From Cyclina sinensis (lineage: Eukaryota > Mollusca > Bivalvia > Venerida > Veneridae): DNA of 64,000 bases. The position numbers and the translations under genes are program-made. Location of the stretch: NCBI GenBank assembly GCA_012932295.1, contig JAAONU010000006.1, positions 33,382,882-33,446,881 on the forward strand, written 5' to 3'. Numbering within the stretch: position 1 is the first letter of the stretch; each line of letters begins with the position of its first letter. Below are positions 38,340 through 50,225 of the stretch, one piece after another. The notes beneath the pieces were generated by a model. That model was not told where the DNA came from. It was given only the letters and a program-made list of their open reading frames with translations, and did no database searches.

Positions 38340-40433
38340 GAACTTATTAAGACAAACATTCTGACAAATTTTCATGACGACTGGGTGAAAAAATTTGCCC
38401 TCTAGAAGGTTTTAATGATATTTGGAATGAAAATTTAGCCTCTAGAGTGTTAACAAGATTCTTTTGTTTTCACCTTGTGACCTAGTTTTTGACTCAAGAT
38501 GGCCCATATTCAAACCTGACCTAGATATCACCAAGACAAACATTCTGACAAATTTTCATGACATTGTAATGAAAATGTAGCCACTAGAGTGTAAACAAGT
38601 TTTTTCTATGTTTTGACCTGAGATGACCTATTTAAACTTGACTTAGATATTATCAAGAAAAGCATTTTTACAAATTTTCATGACATTTTTAAAGAAAATG
38701 TAGCCTCTAGATTTTGATCCCACATGACCCAGTTTCGAACTTGACCTAGAGATAATCAAGTAAAAGATCCTGACCAATTTTCAGAATAATAGGGTGTTAA
38801 GTCACTAGCTGTTACCTGTAGAGTGTTAACAAGATAAAATGTGGATGGACGACAGACAGTGCACTGTGGCACTTGATACTGATCATTCTATTAAAGTTTG
38901 GTAAACATCTTATCAGAACTGTATGAGAAGTTGTGCACAGAAGCATTTTACAAGGGGCAATGACTACGCCAGAAATAATCAAATTGCAAAGGCCTGAGAA
39001 TATGCACTGTAGCACTTGATAATGATCATTCTATGAAAGTTTGGTGAACATCATAAGAGAACTAAGAAAAGGGCAGTAACTGTACCAAAAATAATCAAAT
39101 AGTAAAAGCCAAGGTAAATCGGCTGTCGCATTAGATAATCATCATTCTGTGAAAGTTTTTGAAAATCGCCTGGTAAATGTATGAGGAGTTGTGCACACAA
39201 GAAATATCAAGGTTAATTAAACAAAGGCCAATAACCATATGCCAAAAATACTTAAATCACACAAGCCAGAGTATTGAGCTGTGGGACTTGATCATTCTGT
39301 GAAAGTTTGATGAAAATCACATGGGAAATGGAGAAGGAGGAGTTGCAAACCCAAGAAATATTAAGTACAAGAGATGCTTGTAAAACATATATATCTCCCA
39401 TCCCACCTTGCTAGCACCTTATCCCTAGAGGCAGCCATAAAAGTAATAACAGGTGGGTATAGAGGTTATTTCCTTGACAGACCAACCTGCATAGCAAGTC
39501 TGTGAAGCAAATGCCAAGAGTTATCTAGTTATCAACTTGAAACTATTTTCTGTTAATGGTCAATATGACCTTGATCTTTGATCTAGTGACTCTAAAAACT
39601 GAATGGGTGATCTTCTGGCCATGACCAACCTGCCTATTTGTAATGTTTAAGGAAGTCTCAGGGTCCTAGCATTCTATAGATATTTATTGGAAATCATTTC
39701 GTTTGATCAATGTCACCTTGGCCTTTGACCTGGTGATCTGTAAAGCTAGAGGGGGTCATCTTCTGGTCATGAAAAACCTACATACCAAGTTTGCAGAACC
39801 TGAACCCAAGCATTCTATAGTTATTGATCGGAAATTGTTTTGCTTTTCAAGGTCACTGTGTTTTCAAAGATTTTCATACATATTTCTTTGTAAAAATTAC
39901 AACCTCTCTGCTAGGGCAAACAGTGACCCATTGGACATTATTTGAACAACCATGATAGAGGTCCACTAGATGATGTTACACTCCAAATTTCAGAAGTTTC
40001 AGTCTGGCAGCAGATTCTGACAATTCTTTTAAAAAGTCTTTCTCTTATAATTATAAATCTATGGAAAACATCTTATGCGGGGGTGGAGCTATAAATCAGC
40101 TCATGGGCAAACTTTGAACAATCTTGTTCCACTAGACAAAGCTTCATGCTAAATTTCAAAATTCACTGCCTTGTGTTGAGAAGAATTTGAAGATTACCAT
40201 CAATACTTCCATGTTAGTTAAATCAACTTTGACCAAGTGGTTAAGAAGGAGAACAATTTGTTTAAATTAAAAAGTTGGCAATGCTAGCCGCACAAAGCAG
40301 ACTGACGTAAGCCATCACAAAAGCTAGGTTGTGTTCAGATGAGCTAGTAAACCTGATGACAGACAATGCACAATTGACAATGCAATCACAATCGTTCACC
40401 CTTAACACAATGTGCTCAGGGGAGCTAAAATGT
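38340..40433. repeat. Mosaic of diverged dispersed repeats
   Basis: Three kinds are visible. 38,340-38,830 repeats GACAAACATTCTGACAAATTTTCATGAC with ACCTAGATAT. 38,860-39,340 repeats TGATCATTCTATGAAAGTTTGG at about 38,884, 39,027, 39,143 and 39,293. 39,365-39,860 is a diverged copy of the 14.5 kb array type (TCTATAGTTATTGATCGGAAAT; ACCTTTGACCTGGTG). The stretch ends GTGCTCAGGGGAGCTAAAA, a family right end; a family left end (CACTCACCTGAGAC) lies at about 37,588, so all of this may sit inside one larger composite. Confidence 0.6.
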
Positions 40434-40767
40434 GTATGATGCATGACAAACAATGCATGACATAATTACAGCAGATAACAATGGTGGATAACAAAAGCTC
40501 AAAGCTGACTGCATGACAAATAAAAGAACTTGTTATAAAAGTTTCAAGAAGCAAAGAATATTAGAAAAATTCTATTTATTAGAAGTTTGCAATGAACCAA
40601 GACAAAATGTAGAAGAAGGGTTGGATAAATAAGACAGTAATCATAACAATGGTATGTAGTTATGTGCAAATATTAGCAAGGCAGTCAAGCCTTGTCACCA
40701 CACAAAAATAAGGGCTACATGTCCTTGAAAACTTTTATCTTCGGGGACACATAGTTCTTTATCCCAG

Positions 40768-40990
40768 TTAATCCTTTACTCCATATATATGCAGTTTTAC
40801 GCATGTGCGACCAGTGTAGATTCAGATCAGCCGGCACACCTGTGCCATCTGATCAGGATCTGCACTGGTCGCTTTTTGGTCAGAAATAACCCAATGTATC
40901 AAAAGGCAAACAGTGTAGATCCTGATCTGGATCTACACTGTAATTGCCCAAGCCATAAAGGTGTATAATTATATGGAGGAAAGGGTTAAG
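40768..40990. mobile_element. Hairpin-rich MITE, copy 2 (223 bp)
   Basis: The ends are TTAATCCTTTACTCCATATA and its inverted counterpart TATATGGAGGAAAGGGTTAA-like sequence. The interior has two strong foldbacks. One is GCGACCAGTG...CACTGGTCGC spanning about 40,807-40,872. The other is a perfect 12 bp arm pair, 40,911-40,922 with 40,929-40,940. Same plan as 13,004-13,218 and 54,962-55,171. Confidence 0.8.
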
Positions 40991-41687
40991 CTAATCATAT
41001 GTTTTTTCTTAACAGGATGACTGAGTATTTTACTGAAATACAAAACTGATTCATCTGTTACAGACTGACAGATCAATTAACAAAATCAGGTGTTGTTATG
41101 TTCAATACAATGAATTATTAAATGTCTGCCAGTTTATGTTAGTGGATCAATACTGCCATTCCATTCCTTAGAACCTACTTAGGCTAAAACCAAAAACATG
41201 TTAGTTTACGTTCCCCTCGAGGGTATATAACTTAAGAAGCTTAATCCTGAACAGTATTAGAACTTTCTATGTCAATACTGTATGATACAAATTTTGTCAC
41301 CTTGTCTTATACTTGAACTGCTTCTGAGTAAGACAAGTTTTCAATTTTCAAAAATGCTACCCACAACTTCTAAACCCTCCATTTATGTAACAGAAAACTT
41401 TTCTTCTTTTGTTTTCTTTTAGAGAGACTGTTTCTTTATTTCATAATCATCCAATGTCCTGTGTCTAAGGTAATAGGAGATTTGCCCACGAGAGAGCCCA
41501 ATGTAAATGTAAGGTTGCATAATGACAACTAATAAACAAATATATGAGTTTATTTAATATTTTATGAATTAATACTAGGAGCATTTGATTTTAGGTGGCA
41601 AGGGAAGTTAATAACATGAAGACATCATACCTAATTTCTGCCACATTTGTCTAGTTTCTACTTAAACCCCTATAAAATCAACTACAC
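40991..41687. other. Unassigned noncoding DNA
   Basis: Nothing recognised. Confidence 0.5.
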
Positions 41688-43613
41688 CTTTCATGTCTTC
41701 TTTAACATGTCTACAATCTCAACAATACTCATCATGTCTCTATCAATATGCCTACAATCTCAACAACATTCATCATGTCTCTTTTAATATGCCTACAATC
41801 TCAACAACACTCATCATGTCTCTTTTAATATCCCTAGAATCTCAACAATACCTTTCATGTCTCTTTTAATATCCCTAGAATCTCAACAACAATTATCATA
41901 TCTCTTTTAATATGCCTACATTCTCAACAATACCTTTCATGTCTCTTTTAATATCCCTGCAACCTCAACAACACTTATCATGTCTCTTTTAGTATGCCTA
42001 GAATCTCAACAACACTTATCATGTCTCTTTTAATATGCCTAGAATCTCAACAACACTTTTCATGTCTCTTTTAATATGCCAAGAATCTCAACAACACTTA
42101 TCATGTTTCAACAAAACTTATCTTGTCTCTTTTAATATGCCTAGAATTTCAACACACTTATCATGTCTATTTTAATATGCCTAGAATCTCAACAGCACTT
42201 ATGTCTCTTAATATGCCTAGAATCTCAACAATACTTATCATGTCTCTTTTAATATCCCTAGAGTCTCAAAAACACTTATGTCTATTTTAATACACCTTGA
42301 ATACCAACAACACTATATTACCATGTCTCTTTTAATATCCCTTGAATCTCAAAAACACTTATCATGTCTCTTTTAATACACCTATAATCTCAACAACACT
42401 TATCATGTCTCTTTTAATATGCCTAGAATCTCAACAACACTTATCATGTTTCAACAACATCATGTTTCAACAACACTTATCTTGTCTCTTTAATTATGCC
42501 TAGAATTTCAACAACACTTATCATGTCTATTTTATATGCCTAGAATCTCAACAACACTTATTTTGTCTCTTTTAATATGCCTAGAATCTCAACAACACTT
42601 ATCTTGTCTCTTTTAGTATGCCTAGAATTTCAACAACACTTATCATGTCTCTTTTAATATGCCTAGAATCTCAACAACACTTATCATGTCTCTTTTAATA
42701 TGCCTTGAATCTCAACAACACTTATCATGTCTCTTTTAATATGCCTAGAATCTCAACAACACTTATCATGTCTCTTTTAATATGCCTAGAATCTCAACAA
42801 CACTTATCATGTCTCTTTTAGTATGCCTAGAATTTAAACAACACTTATCATGTCTCTTTTAATATGCCTAGAATATCAACAACACTTATCATGTCTCTTT
42901 TAATATGCCAAGAATCTCAACAACACTTATCATGTTTCAACAAAACTTATCTTGTCTCTATTAATATGCCTAGAATTTCAACACACTTATCATGTCTATT
43001 TTAATATGCCTAGAATCTCAACAGCAATTATGTCTCTTAATACGCCTAGAATCTCAACAGCACTTATGTCTCTTAATATCCCTAGAGTCTCAAAAACACT
43101 TATGTCTATTTTAATACACCTAGAATCTCAACAACACTATATTACCATGTCTCTTTTAATATCCTTTGAATCTCAAAAACACTTATCATGTCTCTTTTAA
43201 TACACCTAGAATCTCAACAACACTTATCATGTCTCTTTTAATATGCCTACAATCTCAACAACACTTATCATGTCTCTTTTAATATGCCTAGAATCTCAAC
43301 AACACTTATCATGTTTCAACAACATCATGTTTCAACAACACTTATCCTGTCTCTTTAATTATGCCTAGAATTTCAACAACACTGATCATGTCTATTTTAA
43401 TATGCCTAGAATCTCAACAACACTTATTTTGTCTCTTTTAATATGCCTAGAATCTCAACAACACTTATCTTGTCTCTTTTAACATGCCTACAATCTCTAC
43501 AACACTTATCTTGTCTCTTTTAATATGCCTACAATCTCAACAACACTTATCATGTCTCAACAACACTTTTCATATCTCTTTTAATATGCCTACAATCTCA
43601 ACAACACTTAATC
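41688..43613. repeat. 41 bp minisatellite, about 45 units
   Basis: Units of the type CTCAACAACACTTATCATG + TCTCTTTTAATATGCCTAGAAT run almost uninterrupted for 1.9 kb. Variant units (CATGTTTCAACAACATC; GTCTCAAAAACACTTATG; ACTATATTACCATG) occur twice each, 824-865 bp apart, showing a higher-order duplication of about twenty units. The 82-codon frame at 42,952-43,200 only reads the array (41 is not divisible by 3). Confidence 0.95.
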
Positions 43614-44034
43614 TTGCTGCTTCTTATTCACCTATAATTTGAATTACAAATATAACCTTGTTCCTTTTGATTCACTGTTATTAAACCTTTCAGTAAAACG
43701 TTATTTATTTTATTTCTTCACAACTTCACTTACTGATTAACCTGAGTTGAATGCTGGGATTTACAGATTACACTATTACTGATACAACTGCTTTTTTTAT
43801 TACAAAATAACTAGTTTCTAACTAAAGAAACATTTATATAAACTATACTTAATTTCTCAATATTTTTTTCTCTAGAGTTGAAAATAAAATATATAAAATA
43901 AATAGGACCAGCATAGTAATGTTACAAGTAACTAAAGAAAATTTTCATATAGCTTTTTATTGGTGACAAACAAACTTAACAAATGACTCAACTAAACACT
44001 TAGTTTCTTGAAAAAATCTTGAAACAAAAGATGT

Positions 44035-44360
44035 CATAAACTTACTGCAGAATCACTCAATTACTCCAGTGCCTATTAAGGTCAGAAAAAAAGCACTACA
44101 TTATAATTGTTATCAAAGATTACAGAGGAAAAATTCTGACAGGATGCGGTTAAAATCCGACTGTCACTTTTAACAACTTGTTGATGGAGAAACACAATGT
44201 GACAAACACATCCGAAGAAATCTCCGATACCCAATAACGCAGAGCTGATTCAAAACAATCTGAAGAGAGCAGCAGATTCAATACGATCTGAGACTATAAC
44301 TTATCTGTCTCATTAGAAAGTTAATGGCGAGGAGTTTCTGTGATCAAAATATACAAAATA
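44035..44360 (+). repeat. Segmental duplication block, copy 1 first part
   Basis: It matches 51,965-52,265 with the same order of phrases, including GTTATCA, AACTTGTTG, AAACACAATGTGACAAACACATC, TCAATA(C/T)GATCTG and AGTTTCTGTGATCA. Further collinear matches follow at 45,880-46,130 with 52,690-53,118 and at 47,258-47,610 with 53,119-53,245. Not coding in any conserved frame. Confidence 0.75.
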
Positions 44361-44679
44361 CTATACAAATTGCCACCGGCATGATAGGAAAAATTATAAA
44401 TAGAACCATGGTACTATATAATGTATCAATAAACTCTGACATAAATTAAGAGGGTGTAATAATAAACCTTCCCAGCCAGAAAAGGCATTACAAGAGAACT
44501 GTTAGTACAAATCAAAACAGATAAAATTGGTCCCTTTAACTCAAATAAACAAGAGAACTATTATTTGTTTGTAGATATATATCGTTTGATTTTTCCTTGC
44601 TATAACTTGCAAAAGTTGAACCTAGGTCAGAATGTCAAGGTTAAAATCTGTTTGTGTAACCTACATAACCCAAGTAAAC

Positions 44680-45825
44680 ATGATAAAGGTCCACCAAATT
44701 AGGAACTTTCTGTGAAATAACTTTGACTTTGGCCAGGTGGTTTTAAAGAGAAAATTTTCAGTCCACTATAATAGTCGTATTGTGAAAACTTGCCCAGCCA
44801 CTGCCAGCAGCCTGCCAATATTTTTTTTTTGAATGAACATAGCTTGAAGAAATCTGTTAAGAGGTCACTATAGGAACACATCTGTGAAATGACTTTGAAA
44901 TTGGGGCAGGGTTCTCTGAAAAGATTTTCAAAATTTTCTGTATATAGTCCTAAACAAAAGCTTGCCCCACCCCCTGTCAGCCAAGTGTTTTTACAAACTA
45001 ACATTACTGAATGGAAGTTGATAAAGAACAAGTTCAGAAACATTTCTGAGAAAAAAAAACAACACCTGTTTGATTTCAAAATAAGTTTACAAAAAAATTT
45101 CCTGAAGTGGCCCTTTATTAAATATCCTTCAAGCCATTTTGATCCCTAAAAAAACCTGGCCTATAGAGGGCACAGCCTCTTTTCACTATATATGACTAAA
45201 TGGAGTACAACACAATACCACACATTATTTATCTAAATTCTGTTTCTTTTGGTTTCAGACAAAAGAATTAAAAAAAAATTCCTTTGGAAGTTAATGTTAA
45301 AACAAATGACACTTTACGTGGGGTAGAGTCAAATTTGACCCTAGGGTAATCATTTGTACCATTTTGGTAGACTGGTCTACTAAATAATGATACATACTAA
45401 AAATATATACTCCAGACCCTTCAGTCTCCGAAAAGATTTTTAAAGTTTCCCTACAAGCATTTATAAAAACTTCTTGACCCTTGCAGCTGAGACAATAATA
45501 ACCCCAGAGACTGATTTGAATAATCTCTGTACAGACCATTCCACACATCAAATTTCAGGGCCCTGAGCCCGATGGATCAAGATAAGAAGATTTTTTAAGT
45601 TTTTCATTCTTGTTGTCATGGCAACCACAGTCCTGCTTGAAAAGAAATTCTTTGAACAAGTTTGGTAGAGCTTCATGCAATGGACAACCCTGCTAAGCTT
45701 CATAAACTTCAGCCCAGTGGTTTCAAAGTAGATGTTGTTTAAAGCAAGTAAGTGGTGGACAAAGGACGAAATGGTATCACAATATCTCACCTTAAGTCTC
45801 TGGTTCAGGGGAGCTAAAAAAGGTA
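44680..45825. repeat. Diverged AGCTCACCT-family sequence
   Basis: The phrases AATGACTTTGAAATTGGGGCAGGG, TTTGACCCTAGGG, GGTTTCAGACAAAAGAATT and GAACAAGTTTGGTAGAGCTTCATGCAA belong to this family. The right end CTGGTTCAGGGGAGCTAAAAAA matches family right ends. The opposite-strand frames of 80-126 codons here read repeat sequence and are rejected as genes. Confidence 0.6.
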
Positions 45826-46133
45826 AATTCCGGTAAATTCTGTATGGTTGACAAATTTTCTGACTGTTATTCTATCCACCTAAATAGACAAACTTTATGA
45901 GAATTTTTATCAATTTCCTTCTAAGTTATTAACAGTAAACAAACATGCAAAATAAATAACAGCCAAAACCATCCTTTGATTTCCTTTTATTATGCATAAT
46001 TACTGAACTTAAATTCAAGACACTTTCAGCCATCAAGTGATTTAAAAATAGAAGCCCCTTTAGACAGCAAGCAATGAAATCCTGAGACATAAAATAACCT
46101 TTTTATTAAACTAATACTTAAGTCAATTTAAAA

Positions 46134-47258
46134 CAAGAGGGCCATGATGGCCCTAGATTGCTCATCTGAATACTTTGCCTTTGGGTCTCAGCAACTGAGC
46201 TAACATCAAAAGCTTTTTTAAGAATCTCCCTATATAAATCTATATGAATACAAGTGACCCCCAGGGCAGGGCCAAATTTCACTCAAGGGGCATAATTTGA
46301 ACAAACTTCGTAGATGACCTCTAGCTGATGCTCCATTAAAAATATATAAGTTCTAGGCTCTTTGGTTTCAGACAAGAGGTTTTTTAAAGTTTTGCCTATA
46401 TAAGCCTATGTAACATCAACTGACCCCTGGGGCAGGGCCATATTTGACCCCGTGGGATAATTTGAACAAATTTGGTAGAGGTCCACTAGACAATGCTACA
46501 TACCAAATCTTAAGGCTCAGGGCTTTGTGGTTTCAGACAAGAAGATTTTCAAAGTTTTCCTTATATAAGCCTATGTAAAATCAACTGACCCCAGGGACAG
46601 GGCCAAATTTGAACCCAGGATTATAAATTGAAGAAACTTGAAAAAGTCCACTAGACAATGCTACATACCAAATCTTAAGGCTCAGAGCCAAGAAGATTTT
46701 CAAAGTTTTCACTATATAAGCCTACATGTATATAAAACCAATGATCCACAGGTGGGGCCAAATTTGACCCCAGGGGTATAATTTGAACAAACTTGGTAGA
46801 GGTCCACTAGAAAATGCTACATACCAAATCTTAAGGCTCAGGCCCTTGTCGTTTCAGACAAGAAGTTTTTCGAAGTTTTTCCTATATAAGCCTATGTAAA
46901 ATCAACTGATCCCTGGTGCGGGGCCAAATTTGACCCCAGGGGTATAATTTGAACAAACTTGGTAGAGGTCCACTAGACAATGCTACATACCAAATCTTAA
47001 GGCTCAGGGCCTTGTGGTTTCAGACAAAAAGATTTTCAAAGTTTTTCCTTTCAGCTGCCATATAGCAACCAGACGTTCTTGATGGAATTGAATTCTTTGA
47101 ACAAGTTTGGTAGAGCTTCATGTAAGGAATATCCCAGGCATGTTTTGTCAATGTTGGCTTAGCTGTTTAGAAGGAGAAGTCATTCAAGTCAAATTGTTGA
47201 TGATGAACGCCGACGCACGCCGGACAATCAATGATCCCAAAAGCTCAGGTGAGCTAAA
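46134..47258. repeat. AGCTCACCT-family element, best preserved copy
   Basis: The left hairpin is a perfect 7 bp stem, 46,138-46,144 with 46,148-46,154, then TTGCTCATCTGAATACTTTGCC as at 3681. Four to five internal units of about 150-170 bp carry TATATAAGCCTATGTAAAATCAA and TTTGACCCCAGGGG. The right end is AAAGCTCAGGTGAGCTAAAA, a 6 bp hairpin. The element is absent at the paralogous position near 53,110, which fixes its boundaries to within a few A/T bases. Confidence 0.8.
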
Positions 47259-48740
47259 AATGCTGACACTTTCCCTAAAAACTTAAGAGTGTAAGATTAT
47301 ATTAAGAATTTCAGGAAGAAAGACATAATTGTGTCAATAGGGAAAAAAACTAGACTTTCAAGGACAACAGTATATTGATGTAGTGCAAGGACTAAAGAAT
47401 GCGAGATATTCAAGAATCAAGTCTTTCAATAAGGGAAAGATTACCTTCATTTAGTTAGTACTATAAAACATAAAACCTTTCATCTTAAATAATGTGCAAG
47501 AGCCAAAGACTATAAAATCTGATTCAAGGAACAAAAAAATATTTTAAACATGAGGGGAGGGAATAAATTAGTCTTTTGATAAGAAATCTGTCCCTATAAT
47601 ACTATAGAATATTGGAGGAGTGAAAGGAAATATTCTAATTGCTTTAAAATAAAATCTCCTGAAACAATTTTTTCTAACAAAGACAGAACTGTAAAACCGA
47701 ACATGTTGAACACTTATTTGACGTACCGTACATAGACAAAGAAACACATTGCAATTAATTATTGTCTTCAAAAAAAGGAAACTTTTATTTAAGACAAATA
47801 CAAATAAAATGCAGAGAGACCAATATAGTACTGAATCTTTCAAAGTCCTTTTTTAAAAATCCTTATAAATGAAAACCACTTAAAAACTATCGATGAAATA
47901 TTGTTCAGAGTCTTTGAGTAGTCTTTTTTTCTTTGTTCTTTCTTTGCTTAGAATAATGCATTTCAAACAAATTGGTCCATCAATAAAAACAGACTAGGTT
48001 AAAATTATAGAAAGGCAACAAGTCCAATCAGAAAAGTTTTATTTATATTCCAGAACTTCCTGAGTATTGAACAGTTGATCACTGTCTTGAGTCTCTACAT
48101 AGATTTTTGTCTACAGGAAGGACAAAGAATTTGTCTTAGCAATGTCACACCAATGTCCCAATGATCAATACAACATTTCCTGCAGTGCAAACACATTAAC
48201 GTACATTACTGGGATTCATTTATGGAAATTCTAGCCTTACTTAAACAGGAAAGCATTAAGAAAAAGGCAGCAAACACCTCTAATTATACGGCACTTGATA
48301 TTCAGAGAAGGGACAACATGTGTATCGAGGTGATTTGTTTATCAGCACAATGCAACAGTTAAATAACCTCTAAATGAGAATTTGTGTGGCCTCGTAAAAC
48401 CTGAATTTAAACAGTCTTTAACAAAGCTGATTTAAATATTCACTCTATTTTAATTTGTCAGCATGTAATCTAAACAAGTAATCTCACTGCAAGACAGTTA
48501 TCAATAACATGACAGAACCAAGCACAAAACAAAGAATCAGTTTTATCAAAATCTCTAAGTGGATTAAAGACAATCAACCCAGTGATCTTAGGTGGCCAAA
48601 AACAATTCCTTGTTAATGATGATTGGACCAAACAAGAGCTACCACTAAAGGTAATGAAGAACTCCAGATACTGCCTTGACACAGCAGTTTCTACATTTAT
48701 ACCATAACTTAAAACAAAGGCCCATAACTCAGTGAAAAAC
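47259..48740. other. Unassigned noncoding DNA, partly in the segmental duplication
   Basis: 47,265-47,610 resembles 53,119-53,245 (ATGCTGACAC, AAGTCT, ATTCAAGAATCAAG-type phrases). The rest has nothing recognised. The frames at 47,568-47,843 and 48,470-48,682 have no domain features. Confidence 0.5.
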
Positions 48741-50098
48741 TAGATGTGTCCACAGGACATGGATGGCCCCAAATTCAGATGTATTGTCACAAAAAATCCT
48801 GTACAATTATTGGTGGGTATAAAGTCTGAAAATGCAATTTTTTATATTTATCAGGGGGCATAACTATGCTGATCTCCAAAATATTTGCATCAGAATACCC
48901 AGGTGCGTAACTTCTAGGGATGGGAACGAATGTTCGAATATTCGAAAATCGACCGAATATTCGAATCTGAAAATCAAATTCGAATATTCTAAAATGATTT
49001 TTTTTTCAAATAAAGCATCGTTGATTTCTATAAATGTAAGCATTCTGATTATGCAAAAACCCAATCTGTTTGGTATTGTGTTTCTTTATCGCGTGTCAAA
49101 AATGATCCTATTAACAATAAAATTGCAATGCATAATTAGCAGGGGCAATCGTCACGGATTAACAGTTTGCCACAGGCAAAATTGTGATACCTTTTAATAT
49201 CTTGTTCATTTTAATTGGCGCCCGTTTACTTCACAAATTTTAGAAGTTGTTTGTCTCACAATATTCAAGGATTAACGTCATGTTTTACGAAAACGAACAA
49301 CCAGTCATGCTTATAACTCTACTGATATTACTTTCTAGTTGCTTAATCAGTAGAACAGCTGAAATATTTTCCTCTTATAAATATATTTAAAAAAAATCAT
49401 CCTCGCTTTATGTTTGATCATCGCTTAACAATACTGAAATAAGCTGTACGGGGGAAAAACAAAACATACACCCCTCTCATGATTGGACTTATTTCACACG
49501 GTTTAAATGAACGGAATATATTATGTATTGCCAATCACTTATTAAGTATTTAAAACTTCAATAAAACAAACCATTTCTACGCCATTTCTGGATAATACAT
49601 AGCTGTTCCCCAATAACGTACAAGTGATAAAACAGTACCAATATTCGGATACCAAAATTCGGGTAACTGACTGAACTGAAAAAACGAATATTCGAATATA
49701 TTCGAATATTGCAAAGCGAATATTCGAATATTGATATTAGTATTCGTTCCCATCCCTAGTAACTTCACATGCTGTCAACTATTCATAGAAAGTTTCATAG
49801 CTCCAGTTGTTACATGTTTGGAGTTGCACATGACACAAGGCTAAAAATGCTATTTTTTCTTAATCAGGGGTATAACTCTGCCAATCTCAAATAAATTTGC
49901 ATAACAATACCCACGTGCGTAATTTCACATGCTGACAACTATTCTTAAAAAGTCTTATTGCTGTAGCAGCTGTATGTTTGGAGATACACGCAACACAAAC
50001 AGGTCTATGTATGGACAGAGTGACAGTAGGATGGACGGACAAAAGTAAATCTGTATGCAGCTCCCCCCACCATCCCCATCCCCAAGTGGTGGGGGCAT
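48741..50098 (+). repeat. Dispersed repeat (GATGTGTCC...GGGGGCATAA family), copy 2, interrupted
   Basis: Same family as 26,730-26,965, here with two internal units (CCAATCTC...CACGTGCGTAATTTCACATGCTG near 49,880-49,935). It ends in GGATGGACGGAC (50,030-50,042) and CCCCAAGTGGTGGGGGCATAA, whose GGTGGGGGCAT is the counterpart of the left end. The hAT-like element at 48,915-49,758 splits it. Confidence 0.8.
48915..49758. mobile_element. hAT-like non-autonomous DNA transposon, 844 bp
   Basis: Perfect 17 bp terminal inverted repeats TAGGGATGGGAACGAAT (48,915-48,931) and ATTCGTTCCCATCCCTA (49,742-49,758). A perfect 8 bp target-site duplication GTAACTTC occurs at 48,907-48,914 and 49,759-49,766. Both subterminal regions are packed with TTCGAATATTCGAA palindromes. 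The 8 bp duplication and short TIRs are hallmarks of the hAT superfamily. The frames inside or across it (48,832-49,197; 49,577-49,768) show no transposase features, so it must move in trans. Confidence 0.92.
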
Positions 50099-50225
50099 AA
50101 ACATGCCAATGAATGTGGTAACAACATGCACAACTACGCTCGGTACTTATGATTCTTTCAAATTATTATTAAAATCTGACATATAGTTACTGAGCAATAA
50201 GATGGACAAATTTAAGTATTAAAAC

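Noticed and set aside
41688..43613. CRISPR-like array appearance (regular repeats)
   Set aside because: The 41 bp units are contiguous with no unique spacers, in a eukaryotic context with no cas genes. It is a minisatellite.
48832..49197. 121-codon frame crossing the left end of the hAT-like element
   Set aside because: It starts in the host repeat and runs across the insertion boundary. No transposase motif, so it is a chance frame.
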